Shown here: piece by piece, positions 13,501-23,196 of the stretch | How the letters are laid out: every line of letters starts with the position of its first letter | How positions within the stretch are numbered: position 1 is the first letter of the stretch | Source: Axinella damicornis | Lineage: Eukaryota; Porifera; Demospongiae; Axinellida; Axinellidae | Direction of reading: 5' to 3' | Assembly (NCBI GenBank): GCA_963931865.1 | Contig: OZ007514.1 | Location: 11,829,478 to 11,893,477, forward strand | Length of the DNA: 64,000 nucleotides | Notes under the pieces: model-generated | What the model was told of the DNA's origin: nothing | Databases searched by the model: none | What the model saw: the letters and a program-made list of their open reading frames with translations, nothing else | Made by a program: the position numbers and the translations under genes

Positions 13501-16500
13501 AACACACTCACCCTGTCTATTAGCCTCCCCACACACACTGAAGAGGGCCTGGTGACACTTGGCAAAATTCCCATGTGCACAGTCAGCATAAAACTGCGTA
13601 GCAATTACTTTCCTTACGTGGGTGCATTCGAAATCACACGGATGGTAGCTGTTGGTGATGGAGTAGAAAGTCCTTGCCAAGGAGCGACCAGAGGTGAGTT
13701 TGAAGGCTAGAACAGCGGTTTTATCTAACGGCTACACTTTTCACGGGGTAAAGAATGTAATTACTACGCAGTAATTTTCAATGGATGAACAGGATTCGCC
13801 TACCCGAAATCAAGACTGCTGAGCTCAGCACGTACGGGAATTTGCCAAGTGTCACCAGGCCCACTTCTTCCGCGTTTCGCGTGTGGGCCTGGGTACGAGG
13901 CTACTCTTCATGAGGCCTATAGGTACAGAGGTTTCCGGAGTCCTTGCAATTTTCAGGCCAGAATGAAACACTGGAAGCCACATGCATGCAAAAAATTGTA
14001 AGAGCTCGAGCACTCTTGATCTCACAGAGAATGGCTTTGTGTGAACCAGGATGGACAAGCGCTCACAGCAGACTTACGCCGGGTCCTACAATGGTATTCT
14101 GTACACCGATCACCGGTAGATCCAGAAGGCTGACTAGTAAGAAGGTGCGATTGGGGCGCTTTGCAGTCGAACCACTTGCTGAAGCTGTTGAATTAACTTC
14201 CTGTGGTATACATGTAGCATTCAACTGTGAGTCATAAACGCTGCCTGAGTCGAAGGACTACTACTAGTATAGTCCATCTACTGTACGTAGCCTGCATGCA
14301 TGACAACTTGTGACTACTATACGCTGATTGGTCGGAGAACTGCTGTCATGTGACTTTTGTTCTACGAATTCAGTTGCAAGATCTTTGAAACCTCTGTAGT
14401 AGTGCAGTGCGATACTACATTATTCATTTCGATACCAAGTACTGTTGTGAATCCGATACTGAGGATTTCAGGTTGCTTGTCCCAGATCCATTCAAGAAAT
14501 TAGCGCATGCGCATTATAAGTATGGTCATGGAAACTGCCTTTGCACTTGAAGTCTGAGCTAGCTGGGAATTGCAAATCACTGTGTTTGTTCAAACGATTG
14601 TGCGTTTGTTTACGGCAAGACAGCTACGCCATATAAACGGCGAAGGCACACACCGCACTCTCTCACCAGTGCGCATGTGCCGATGGATCTTGGATCTTGG
14701 ACAAGCAACCTGAAATCCTCAGTACACTGATACGAATACCAATACCCGTCTCAGTGCTTCAACCCCCCTTCAAAAACATTTTCGGTAGTCTCAACACAAT
14801 ACTTTGGAGGAGAGCACCATGCACTCATGAGTAGCCTCGTTCCCAGGCCTTCCACACCTCCAGCTTTTGATCGCTTCCAGTATGCAAAAATGGAGGGGGA
14901 AGGCCTGGGGAATCTTCTCACGTGATACGCGGCACAGCTGACGTTACGGATTCCAGACGCAGTGGTTTATTTGCATTCCCATCACCAGCTACAGAGAAGC
15001 TAGAAAACTGAAACAAGTTTCAGAGAAGAGGTAGGTCCTACATGTACCTGTAAAACATATCCAGGTTCGAAGCAAAACCGCTGAGGGATAGCTGTGATAC
15101 AAGGGTGAAACTCCAAATAGTGCCGTCTATTCGCTCCACGGGAAGATTGCGTCATAGCTGGGCATTTTCACATTTGTCACTCGGCAGCCCTTTGGAGTCA
15201 TGGCTTGTAGCCTGGGTGTGCTTCATACGCTCGGTGTAGCTCTCAGTTGGCGCTTGTCCCATCTTCGTAGGTAGCGCAGAATGCAAGATCGGTCTCGTAC
15301 ATGACTCTGACTGTTGATCTGAGGCGTGACGACATATGACGGTCGTGCCGCGTATCACGTGAGAAGATTCCCCAGGCCTTCCCCCTCCGTTTTTGCATAC
15401 TGCAAGCGATCAAAAACTGGAGGTGCGGAAGGCCTGGGAACGAGGCTACTCATGAGTGGGTTGAAGATGGATCTTCTCTTCTTCAAGGCCTATGTCTAGC
15501 CTCGTTCCCAGGCCTCTGCCCAGATTTTATCTCACAGCCGTGGAGAAGGCCTCGTGACGAAGCTCTGTACGTGAGACTCGGAGTCAGACTTTTTGATTCC
15601 AGCACGTGCACGGGCCACATACATGCATGTAGCAGTACTCAGTATTGAATCTCAGTACTCCATACCCGGAACCAGTATCGATACCCAGTATTTGGTATCA
15701 CCCATCACTAACATGCAGTCCCCACGTCTATTAGAAAAAGTCTGGACACTTAGCCTCGTTCCCAGGCCTGCACGCCGATTTTGGTTGCACAAAAGAACGC
15801 GGAGTCATGTGATACACAGCTGCATAGTCATGTGATACACAGCTGTATAGTCATGTGATACACAGCTGTATAGTCATGTGATACACAGCTGTATATTCAT
15901 GTGATGCACAGCTGTATAGTCATGTGATACAAAGCTGTATAGTCATGTGATACACAGCTGTGTAGTCGTGATACGCAGCTGTGTAGTCATGTGATATGCA
16001 CCTGTATAGTCATGTAATATGCAGCTGTATAGTCATGTGATATACAGCTGTATAGATAAACAGCACTCCCTCACTGATATCTTTGAGGACTTTGTCTCTC
16101 TCGGACTCCACAGAGCGTATCTGCTGCTGCAGGAGCTGCATCTTGTCCTCGTACTGCTGCTTCATGGTGTACAGGCTGCGCTGAGCTTTCTCCAGCTGGT
16201 CCACCAACTGCTGCTTGAGGTTGATCTCTGTGCCAAGGAGGGAAGGGAAGGAGTGGAAGGAGGAAGGGGAGCAGTGGAGGAGGAAGAGGGAAAGAGAGGA
16301 GATGAGGTGGAGAGAATCAAGAGGAATGTGATGAGTGGAAAGGAGAGGAGGTGCAAAGGAGGAGAAAGAGGGGAGGAGCAGGAAGGAAAGAGAGGGGGGG
16401 AGGAACGGAGAAGAGGAGAGATGAGGACAGAATGAGGGGGGAGAAAGGAGAAGAGGAGAGATGAGGACAGAGGATTTTATTACATGTATCGACTACATGT

Positions 16501-18273
16501 GATTGCACGATGAACAATTGTGAATATTATGACATACTGTACATGCTGAGTGGAGTTGCAAGTATTACCTGACGAGAGTTCCGCTACACTGGAGGCGAGA
16601 CTGGCGGCCTCGTCCAAATCACTGTCACTGTCATCAGATGAGTCACTGCCATCGTCCTCCTCCGAACCATCACTCAGGTCCTGAAGGGCCGGAATCCACG
16701 TTTATGAGGATTGCTTAGTGCCAAAATTGGCACATTGTGGAAACCATTTCTGCCGTTTATGGCACATATCGACATGCCTATTTTGGAATTAAACCCAAAT
16801 TGGCAGAAACGGCACTCCTGCTCGTTAGGGTGACTGGTGTACCATCTCTGCCAAAAATGGACCAATGATCCAAAGTCAGTATTGGGAATAGACTTGGAAG
16901 AGAACATTGCACAAGTGATCGAGACACGTAGCTGGGAATTGTACCATTGTGGTCAGCATACAAACAGCTTTCAAATTATGTCTTTAAAATGATTTTTAAA
17001 CTCAGTCACATTTTTGTCAAAAATCGCCCTCGACCAAAGGCTATAATCCATGGTTTTTCACAATTTTGGGTCAAAATTCAACTGACAGCAAAACAGACAT
17101 CATTTGAATGCTCCATTCATGCTGATCACAATGGTGCAAATCTCAGCTTCATATCTCATTCCTAGCCCAAGATACCTAGCATATTAGTCTGCCATAAGTG
17201 CATGCCTAGCCTCGTTCCCAGGCCTTCTACAACAACAGTGTTTGATCGCTTATGTAACAATCAAAAACTGGAGGTGTACATGTAGAAGGCCTGGGAATGA
17301 GGCTATATGCACACAGGACGCCCTCCACAACAAGTGGCAGCTAGTGTACATGTAGCAAACAAGATCCTTTCTGGCTTCACTGTGTATCCTTGGTGTGCTG
17401 TGTCTGCCAATTTTGTTCCACTTTTAAAATGCACCCTACAGAACAGGAATGCGGTTACTGCCAATTTTTGGCTTAAATGAAACATCAAAATGTGCTATAA
17501 TCGGTAGAAAATGGTTTCCAAAATGTGCCGGTTTGGCATGTCAACATACCCTATGTTAATGCATATACCATCCAAACTTGGAATGCAAAGCAGATTGCAG
17601 AGCACATACATGTGCATGATATCCAATGATTATCCAGCTAATATCAACCAATCAGAGGGCCAAGTTTGAAGTCTAGACAGGAAATGCAAGTGCTTAAATT
17701 GCTGGGTATTGGTATGCTCATGGTCTCAGCCCAAACTGGTTCATCTACTAGGGACGAGAAGTAACTCCACTATACACTCAACTTCGTTGCTAGGGACAAT
17801 GACTACCTCGTTGCTAGGGACAATGAGAGTAACACCACTATACACTCAACCTCGTTGCTGCTGTTGCTCTCCTCATCCAACTCATACACAGTAGCAGGCC
17901 TCTCCTCCACCAGCACCTCCTCATTCTCCACAGACCTGTGGGGAGGAAACGAGAGGAGGGGAGGGGGTGTGAGGGGGAGAAGGGGGGAAGGAGGTGTGAG
18001 GGAGAGAGGGGAAGGGGGTGTGAGGGGGGAGAGGGGGAGGGGGTGTGAGGGGGGAGGGGTGTGAGGGAGGGGGTGTGAGGGGAGGGGGTGTGAGGGGGGA
18101 GGAGTGTGAGGGGGGAGGCCAAACGTATGTGTAATTGCTACACAGTGGGGGAATTTCTTCAGTGATTCAAAGTTTACGTACGTGCTTCTTGTCAGGGGTC
18201 CAGGAGAGTTATGAAACGACCGAGCCCTTCGCCGTACGGCATGAGGGGAAAACTCTGACTCCGATACCTGTGA

Positions 18274-18313
<40 letters not shown>

Positions 18314-18949
18314 TGTGTGAAGGGAGCCGGGAGGGGGGATGAGATGCAACTGAAGACATACACATGTAATATTGTTTCTCCGTCCTCCTTCCTCCGTCTG
18401 CTCCCACTTCTCTCCCTTCTCCCCTCCCCTCTTCTAAACCTCCCCCTACCCACCCCACCTTCTTCTCCTCCTTCTCTCTCAGTCTCTGAATGTCGCTCCA
18501 GGCCGTCTGCAACAGCTCCTGCGTCTCCTGGTCAAAGGGAACAGTACTTGTGCTACCACTGCGGGTACGAGACATAATGGAGCTTGGGGCACGACGGAAC
18601 GGAGAACGGGGACTCTGGTGAGCCAGGGATTCACTTAGCACAAGACGACTCCTGAAAAGATCCAAGATCCAAACACTTGTCAACAATTTAACTGTGTTCT
18701 CAGTCAAGCCCTACAGCTAGGTATGACTTAGTCTCGTTCCCACGCGGCCTGGGAATGAGGCTAGGTATGACGGCCATCTAAGCCTCTACATTAATCATGT
18801 ATGGAGCCTTCAAACAGCAGTTGCTTGCATGATTGCTACACCCTACATGTTGTCACAGTCGGACTTAAAATGATAATTATGTGCACGTGATAACTGTGTG
18901 ACTGCTCACTTGAGTTCCTCGATCTGCTTCAAGTAGCCCTGGATGACAG
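301..18949 (-). CDS. KIF21: KIF21-type kinesin-4, 3' 28 exons (motor and last exon missing)
   Basis: Microtubule plus-end kinesin of the KIF21A/B type. I joined 28 exons by splice sites and phase; the reading frame stays open across every junction. Exons, 5' to 3': 18949-18910 (cut by the gap), 18651-18459, 18267-18182, 17935-17851, 16680-16569, 16227-16075, 10885-10743, 10233-10148, 9823-9670, 8466-8095, 7850-7707, 7544-7425, 7152-7051, 6900-6796, 6264-6082, 5805-5758, 5282-5186, 4956-4851, 4440-4288, 4116-3974, 3748-3612, 3526-3480, 3399-3277, 3035-2933, 2776-2723, 2334-2203, 647-509, 373-301. Order matches known KIF21: coiled coil (VIQGYLKQIEELK), acidic serine stretch, second coiled coil, linker, WD40 propeller. 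The final WD40 exon lies left of base 1. The motor domain is lost in or beyond the N gap. Identification is by recognised similarity, not by a search. Confidence 0.9.
677..1023. mobile_element. hAT-like MITE, 8-bp target duplication
   Basis: 347-bp element in a KIF21 intron. Ends are inverted: TAGGGCTGAGCGATT at left and AATTGCTCAGCCCTA at right. It is flanked by the perfect 8-bp direct repeat GAGGAGAG (669-676 and 1024-1031). An 8-bp duplication and a TAGGG-type terminus fit the hAT superfamily. The interior is AT-rich with GATTA/CGATTA motifs and no transposase. Confidence 0.85.
1279..2077. mobile_element. TA-flanked inverted-repeat element with long perfect ends
   Basis: 799-bp element starting CAGTAGCGGTCAGAAAAAAG and ending with the reverse complement; the ends match for about 35 bp without interruption. 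TA flanks both sides (1277-1278, 2078-2079), fitting a mariner/pogo-type TA insertion. The interior (about 1605-1685) shares sequence with the element at 42862-43455, so it is a chimera or contains a nested copy. No intact transposase seen. It lies in the KIF21 intron 648-2202. Confidence 0.85.
2609..2657. mobile_element. 49-bp palindromic TAGTCTCGG element
   Basis: Near-perfect palindrome made of two TAGTCTCGGTACCAGACCCT arms around a short centre, with almost no interior. Flanks GGCAAGCT (2601-2608) and GGCAAGCG (2658-2665) look like an 8-bp target duplication with one change. It belongs to the same family as the copies at 23197, 11011 and 32808. Confidence 0.75.
3809..3929. mobile_element. 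TAGTCTCGG-family element
   Basis: 121-bp copy in a KIF21 intron with inverted ends TAGTCTCGGTCCCAGACC and GGTCTGGGAACGAGACTA. The flanks share AAATGC but the target duplication is imperfect. Confidence 0.7.
4288..8466 (-). CDS. KIF21: KIF21 linker and regulatory coiled-coil exons
   Basis: Exons between the main coiled coil and the propeller. Exon 8466-8095 begins LAVLRRRRRFRG, runs through a low-complexity Ala/Gly/Ser/Val segment with GAGVS-type pentad repeats, and ends KRKWRLFERK, the counterpart of the conserved basic block before the KIF21 regulatory coiled coil. Exons 7850-7707, 7544-7425, 7152-7051 and 6900-6796 encode that helical region (IMDGIVKRKTT...; DAEELKSVDEDLDS; GDGDTVEAHAIITTCTPREA; VKAEQQEAAAKSLEARL). 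Its human counterpart contains the segment mutated in congenital fibrosis of extraocular muscles; here that is only homology. Exons 6264-6082 to 4440-4288 are Pro/Ser-rich disordered linker. For exon 7152 I chose the internal acceptor GCCCAG because only it keeps the frame. Confidence 0.82.
5290..5675. repeat. 22-bp GA-rich minisatellite
   Basis: About 17 copies of a unit like GAGAGAGGGAGGGGTGTGCG with ATT spacing, in the KIF21 intron 5283-5757. It is read open in several frames only because it lacks stop codons. Confidence 0.85.
6272..6740. repeat. GA-rich minisatellite
   Basis: Irregular tandem copies of GGGATGAGAGGAGGGGGAGA in the KIF21 intron 6265-6795. The unit resembles, but is not the same as, the array at 5290-5675. 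Confidence 0.8.
8566..9160. repeat. 186-bp tandem repeat
   Basis: Three full units start at 8566, 8752 and 8938 (exact 186-bp spacing), followed by a partial unit. Each unit holds two copies of a shorter block beginning TTCCTTGCTACAGGAGAGCA. It lies in the KIF21 intron 8467-9669. About 9160-9375 continues as a related, degenerate ~80-bp repeat (CTGTACACTAGCATAGTTG). Confidence 0.9.
9981..10014. repeat. 34-base poly-G run
   Basis: Uninterrupted G tract in a KIF21 intron. At 10496-10547 a second G run (~22) is followed after a few bases by a C run (~20), able to fold back. Similar runs occur at 5094, 7228 (C), 7557, 24629, 44607 and 58951 (C). Confidence 0.9.
10915..11510. repeat. 37-bp tandem repeat interrupted by a transposon
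   Basis: Units like CATGACGTGCATGTGACATT followed by ATAGACTCAATGCAACA repeat before 11010 and again after 11338. The 11011-11337 element splits one unit. Confidence 0.85.
11011..11337. mobile_element. 327-bp TAGTCTC element with exact 8-bp target duplication
   Basis: Ends are TAGTCTCATGCCCAGACC and GGCTGGGCACGAGACTA. It is flanked by GACATTAT on both sides (11003-11010, 11338-11345). Uninterrupted repeat units nearby read GTGACATTATAGACTC, the empty site. A close relative in opposite orientation lies at about 54953-55272 in the MBLAC2 intron. No protein is encoded. Confidence 0.9.
11598..12270. mobile_element. TAGCCTCG-family element
   Basis: Inverted ends TAGCCTCGTTCCCAGGCC and AGGCCTGGGAACGAGGCTA bound 673 bp in the large KIF21 intron. 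No clear target duplication or coding sequence. Truncated relatives start at about 15495 and 15752. Confidence 0.7.
12271..14458. other. KIF21 intron sequence without recognisable gene
   Basis: About 2.2 kb. Short inverted copies of GGGGCGAGCGTGAGCGAGTG at about 12497 and 13026 suggest an old element between them. Open frames are short and show no domain. Confidence 0.5.
14459..14722. mobile_element. 264-bp TA-flanked MITE
   Basis: Perfect inverted ends CTGAGGATTTCAGGTTGCTT (at least 24 bp match) with TA on both sides (14457-14458, 14723-14724). A mariner-like non-autonomous element in a KIF21 intron. Confidence 0.85.
14832..15448. mobile_element. 617-bp TAGCCTCG element with long arms
   Basis: Inverted arms of over 100 bp start TAGCCTCGTTCCCAGGCCTT. 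The flanking 8-bp direct repeat CTCATGAG (14824-14831, 15449-15456) is itself palindromic. The arms include ATCACGTGAGAAGATTCCCC on one side and its complement on the other. No transposase seen. Confidence 0.85.
15804..16052. repeat. 23-bp tandem repeat
   Basis: About eleven copies of AGTCATGTGATACACAGCTG with TAT spacing, ending about 20 bases from the donor of KIF21 exon 16227-16075. Confidence 0.85.
16714..17545. mobile_element. Degenerate inverted-repeat element in KIF21 intron
   Basis: Left end TGCCAAAATTGGCACATTGT and right end ACATTTTGGAAACC-type sequence are diverged inverted copies that include TGGAAACCATTT. A TAGCCTCG-family copy (17207-17303) is nested inside. No open transposase frame. 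Confidence 0.5.
17940..18118. repeat. GGGTGTGAGGGGGGAG minisatellite
   Basis: G-rich tandem array in the intron between KIF21 exons 18267-18182 and 17935-17851. A (GT)n tract lies at 18283-18318 beside the acceptor of exon 18267. Confidence 0.75.
18728..18763. mobile_element. 36-bp minimal palindromic element
   Basis: Consists only of TTAGTCTCGTTCCCACG and GGCCTGGGAATGAGGCTA. It is flanked by the perfect 8-bp direct repeat GGTATGAC (18720-18727, 18764-18771). It has TAGTCTCG at one end and TAGCCTCG at the other. Confidence 0.85.
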
Positions 18950-19149
18950 NNNNNNNNNNNNNNNNNNNNNNNNNNNNNNNNNNNNNNNNNNNNNNNNNNN
19001 NNNNNNNNNNNNNNNNNNNNNNNNNNNNNNNNNNNNNNNNNNNNNNNNNNNNNNNNNNNNNNNNNNNNNNNNNNNNNNNNNNNNNNNNNNNNNNNNNNNN
19101 NNNNNNNNNNNNNNNNNNNNNNNNNNNNNNNNNNNNNNNNNNNNNNNNN
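18950..19149. other. Assembly gap, 200 N
   Basis: Exactly 200 unknown bases, so probably a placeholder of unknown true size. It truncates the KIF21 exon VIQGYLKQIEELK, and right of it the coding strand changes. Confidence 0.98.
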
Positions 19150-19224
19150 CATGCACCCACACACTGGCTATGCTGCATGCAAAAATATGTGCATGTGATC
19201 TTCCCTGTACCACACTACACTTAC

Positions 19225-19715
19225 ACGTATCACATGTGTATCACATGCACCCACACATATCACATGTGTATCACATGCACCAACACATATCACATGCGTA
19301 TCACATGTGCTCACACATATCACATGCGTATCACATGCGTATCACATGCACCCACACATATCACATGTATCACATTCACCCACACATATCACATGCATAT
19401 CACATGCACCCACACATATCACATGCGTATCACATGCACCCACACATATCACGTGTATCACATTCACCCACACATATCACATGCATATCACATGTACCCA
19501 CATATATCACATGCATATCACATGCGCCCACACATATCACATGCACCCACATATATATATCACATGCACCCACATATATCACATGCATATCACATGCACC
19601 CACACATATAACATGCGTATCACATGCGCCCACACATATCACATACACCCACACATATCACATGCATATCACATGCGCCCACACATATCACATGCATATC
19701 ACATGCGCCCACACA
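19225..19715. repeat. CACATATCACATGC minisatellite
   Basis: About 490 bp of irregular ~30-bp units (ACACATATCACATGCGTATC and ACATGCACCC) beginning soon after the gap. It gives long stop-free frames in two registers that are not proteins. Confidence 0.9.
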
Positions 19716-19722
19716 TTCTCAG

Positions 19723-20656
19723 ACGGAAGCATATGGGACGGACCTGACCATTGAGAACCAGTTTGGCTCCACAGACTCGAAGGAGAAAATTACAACTGCC
19801 CTACAGGAGAAGCTCACTCACGATATTGACAAGCAGGAGCAGGTGGGTTGTGCACGTGAGATGAGTTATGGGAATTGTATCTGTGTGTGTGTGTGTGTGT
19901 GAAGTACATGTAGAATTGGTGTTTCAAGTTCTCCATTAGCCTCGTTCCCAGGAATGAGGCTAGTTCTCCAACTGACACTTTGGTACCAGATGTGTTGGTG
20001 AGAAAAAACCCCATCAGAGAGTTGGGGGTGATGAAGCTTTATTTCCAATTGCCACATTAGTTGCATTCTAAGCAGATATATGTTGCATACACAAGCCCAG
20101 ATTCATCGTCCATGCACGCCACACGATTATTAGCCTCGCTTCCTGCTCAGCAATTATATTCCCTAGTAGTGGTTGAGGTATACATCTGCAGCAAAGCTGA
20201 TGTGCCACTCCAGAGGAGGCAGGACATGACATCCTGTTGTAAGAATCGTTCTTGCTATGCTTGAACGCATATGGTGCTTGAACACATATGGATAATATTA
20301 TCTCACAAAGGTACACAATCTGAATTACACTACTGACTGTCATTGTGCATTTGTACTATGACTACAACTGAGCACATGCAATGCACAGCCTGTACTTCAC
20401 ATGGTTGCATTACATCTGCCACACATATGCGCTCCAACATCATAGATGGTCCCAGGCAGATTTAATCCAAGCTCACTCAAGCTGGTTTTAGTCATGCCGA
20501 TTTAGTAACTGTGTTAACCGCCTGAGATTAAACTTCTGGCTCAACTTGCAGGAGAAACAGGATCTCCTGCTGGCGAAGCAATTGGCCGAGCGATTGGCTA
20601 AAGGTGACAGTGTTAACGACCTGGGCTCCACCCCACTCAATGACCTCAACTCTTAA
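19723..20656 (+). CDS. Unidentified gene, last two exons
   Basis: Exon 19723-19842 (acceptor TTCTCAG, donor GTGGGT) encodes 40 residues starting TEAYGTDLTIENQFG. Exon 20552-20656 (acceptor ACTTGCAG) encodes EKQDLLLAKQLAERLAKGD and ends PLNDLNS then TAA. Both exons are whole codons and join in phase. The product's C-terminus is polar, charged and probably helical. I do not recognise the family. Upstream exons lie in the gap or beyond. It is convergent in neither direction with KIF21: the two genes would be divergent if the gap is real. Confidence 0.6.
19936..19962. mobile_element. 27-bp minimal palindromic element
   Basis: TTAGCCTCGTTCCCA followed by GGAATGAGGCTA, flanked by the perfect 8-bp direct repeat GTTCTCCA (19928-19935, 19963-19970). 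It has no interior at all. It lies in the intron of the unidentified plus-strand gene. Confidence 0.85.
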
Positions 20657-21440
20657 CTGGATCATGAACTGACCTGACCCTCTTTTGTGCAGTCATGTGG
20701 TTTAATGCAGGTGTCACTGCAGTGATCATGTGATCAAGCAGTGATCATGTGGCACAAAGACTCTGAGAGTCACATGTGCAAACCTTTGTGTGTTTAGCTA
20801 TTTACACTCCATAGCCCTAGATTTGTTTTGATATATTTGGCTATTTTTGTTGTTTCCTGTTTGTTTGTTTGTTTTTTACCTCATTACTGCTTAGCTATGT
20901 GTCAATCGTTGGATTGCATCAATCCTTTGATTTCAGTATACATCGGATCCTATCTCATAATATTATTGTTACAGTACTGCAGTTGTACAGTCAAACCTCT
21001 GATAGTGGACCCTCTGAGATAGGGACACAATATAATAGACCTCTCTACAAAGGACAATTTTGAAGGTCGTAGTTTCCAAATATATTTTGAACCCCCAAGA
21101 AGATAACAACCTCTCTACAAAGGAGAAAACCCTGAATTTATGTCCCCAATGTGTCCAGGCCCGTAGCCGGGGGGGGGGGGGGGTTCCATGTATTGAGAGC
21201 TTTCAGTAGTTGGGTTTAGTACAGGGAGGACCTAGTGTTGATAGGGAGTTGTAGGAATGGTCAAAGGTCATTTAATTGGAGTAGAGTTGTTTTTGCAGGT
21301 GTTATTTATGCAAACATGCAAACTATAACTGCATACCTGGAATGTTTTTTACCTGGATGTTGTATAGAACTGGAATACAGTATCGCTTTCTTGTGTCTCT
21401 TCATTTGTCAACTGGTAATACAGTGGTTACTGTGATGTAG
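20657..21440. other. Intergenic, with one Tigger/pogo-like end
   Basis: 3' flank of the unidentified gene. At 20990 the sequence CAGTCAAACCTCTGATAGTG resembles the terminus of Tigger/pogo elements; no matching second end was found. A short poly-G run lies at 21170-21183. Nothing else recognised. Confidence 0.5.
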
Positions 21441-21448
21441 CTAGCTGC

Positions 21449-22363
21449 AGTTTCATCAGCAGCATTTGCTGTATTCCTGGTGGTGCTGGTTCTACTCAGT
21501 ACCTTGGCCAGTGGCTTGGAATTCAGTACACAGTCACAAGTGCTAATGTAATGCAAGGCAACGATGAGCAGTGTCCTCCAGCTGAAGACACAGAGAGGGC
21601 ACGCGATGAAATTTATCAAAATGTGAGCTCGATTGTAGACAGATTTCTAACCTATTGATATTCCTGCAATGGCTCATCAGGATGGAAGAGTGTTGAGTTT
21701 ATCAATATGTCTGACACCAGCTACGACTGCCCTCCTGGGATCATGCTCACTACTTACTCCAAGAGGAGTTGTGGGCGAGAGGACACATCTGCTGGATGTT
21801 CATCAACTATGATCAGTGTCGGAGATTCTGAGTACAGCCGAGTGGGTGCCATGGAAGGATAGGATATCAGGCTGGAAGAACCAGGGGGTTTACTCACGGT
21901 CAATACAATAACAATCAACCTCTATCAGTAGCTACTATGTTGATGGTGTGAGTCTTACTCATGGAACGGGTAGTGCCCGCACGCATATTTGGACATTTGC
22001 TGCAGGATTCACGGAAAACGGCGACTCGTCATTTGGAGGTGAACAATGGCCATGGGTTACTCTGTGTCCTTGTGAACAAAATGCCCAGCGCCATCATTTG
22101 TCGGCAACGATTACTTCTGTGAGAGTGCTTATACTGGCACAGATTTCTATGGCTTGGGACGAACCTTCTTTCCTGATGATCCTCTGTGGGATGGCCAGGA
22201 CTGCATATCCACTAGCACGTGCTGCCAGTTCAACAGTCCTCCGTGGTTCACAAAGACCCTATCCAACCCAACCACGGACGATATTGAATTACGAGTCTGT
22301 CTCGAAGGATCAGGTGTGCATGAAGGTGTTGCAGTTGGATTAATAGAACTCTACGTTCAGTAA
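21449..22363 (+). pseudogene. Broken Cys-rich secreted-protein gene, copy A
   Basis: A hydrophobic stretch FAVFLVVLVLLSTLASG near 21465 looks like a signal peptide. Then, across several frames: YQNVSSIVDRF, CNGSSGWKSVEFINMSDTSY, SCGRED..AGCSS, YVDGVSLTHG, THIWTFAAGF, CPC, FVGNDYFCES, DPLWDGQDC, STCCQFNSPPWF, TTDDIELRVC and VGLIELYVQ, ending in TAA at 22361-22363. At least three frame changes and a stop near 21655 break it. The motif set is one I associate with large families of uncharacterised secreted proteins in sponges and cnidarians (memory, not a search). Copies B and C are at 30.5 and 44.3 kb. Confidence 0.75.
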
Positions 22364-22501
22364 CTGATTTAATAATGTTTGTACATGCATCAGTCAAAAT
22401 CATATAGCTACTGTTGCGCAGAGTGGACATAATTATTCTACTGTTAACAGTGCACACATGTCTGCCTTTAATATAGCTAGCGACAATTAAATTTCCTTTC
22501 T

Positions 22502-22502
<1 letters not shown>

Positions 22503-22533
<31 letters not shown>

Positions 22534-22915
22534 ATTTTAATTTTAGACAGGAAATGTCCCTTCAGCCACCTGGCTGGTCCTCCAGGGAGTCCTGCACATA
22601 CAGTACACAATAACTGCACATTCGTCTACAAAAATTACAAAATCAAAACACATACAGTCCTGCACATACACACAATTAAGTACACAAGTCATTCGTCTAC
22701 AAAAATTACAAAATCAAACTCAAAACGCATACAGTAGTTTTGTTCAGAATGTGGTAGACGATCTCAGGGTCCTAATCTCGGGTGGAAGGCTGTTCCACTC
22801 CTGTATCCCCTTGAATGTGAAAGACTTATGCCCCCACTCCGTCTTAACTTGGGGTACATAAAGTTTACAGTTATCATGGCCCCGTGTCACCCGTCTGCAT
22901 GCACTCGTTTGTGGT
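22503..22915 (-). mobile_element. 5'-truncated non-LTR retrotransposon (LINE) 3' end
   Basis: On the minus strand the end of a reverse transcriptase is read: YVPQVKTEWGHKSF, then FKGIQEWNSLPPEIRTL, then a stop at 22744-22746. The SF..KG..EWN.LP.EIR pattern is typical of LINE C-termini. A short 3' UTR follows and ends in a (TATC)n tail (GATA on plus, 22504-22531). 5' truncation is usual for LINE insertions. Confidence 0.8.
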
Positions 22916-22959
22916 CTAAGGGTCTAAGTAAACTGTCCGCTGTGTGATTACATTTTTGC

Positions 22960-23180
22960 GCCCCCCACCATGCTGCAAGAATCTCAGATCCGTTCCAATT
23001 CTCAATGATTCAGAATGAAAAGGTTGCTGTGGACACTTCCGGGCAGACCTCGACCCTTCCTAGGTCTGTAGGTCCTCGCCCCTGGCCCTGCCCTATAGGA
23101 GCTGCCGCTGGCAAGTTCGCAGCTTTCAGAAGGGGGGCTTTGAAAGTTTGCACAAAAGAATGCTGCTAAACCAGGTGCGT
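22960..23180. repeat. Dispersed repeat shared with 31.9 and 45.1 kb
   Basis: CAGATCCGTTCCAATTCTCA and, further on, a GGTCCTCGCCCCTGG...GCTAAACCAGGTG block also occur in better-preserved form at 31947-32235 and 45133-45870. This marks the duplicated unit upstream of each NLR. Confidence 0.65.
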
Positions 23181-23196
23181 CAGTGTACTGCTACCT

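Larger units (their letters stand above)
8910..18949 (-). other. KIF21: KIF21 upstream coiled-coil exons and their large introns
   Basis: Coding exons from 18949 down to 9670 encode the long coiled coil after the missing motor. An acidic Ser/Asp run sits in exon 16680-16569 (DLSDGSEEDDGSDSSDDSDS), followed by the strongly helical exons 16227-16075 (VDQLEKAQRSLYTMKQQYED), 10885-10743, 10233-10148 and 9823-9670. The intron 10886-16074 is 5.2 kb and made almost wholly of transposons and tandem repeats; intron 16681-17850 holds a degenerate inverted-repeat element. Splice sites are ordinary GT-AG. Confidence 0.7.

Noticed and set aside
19170..19754. His/Thr-rich repetitive ORFs
   Set aside because: Translation of the CACATATCACATGC minisatellite beside the gap; only the last part (from 19723) overlaps a real exon, in one frame.
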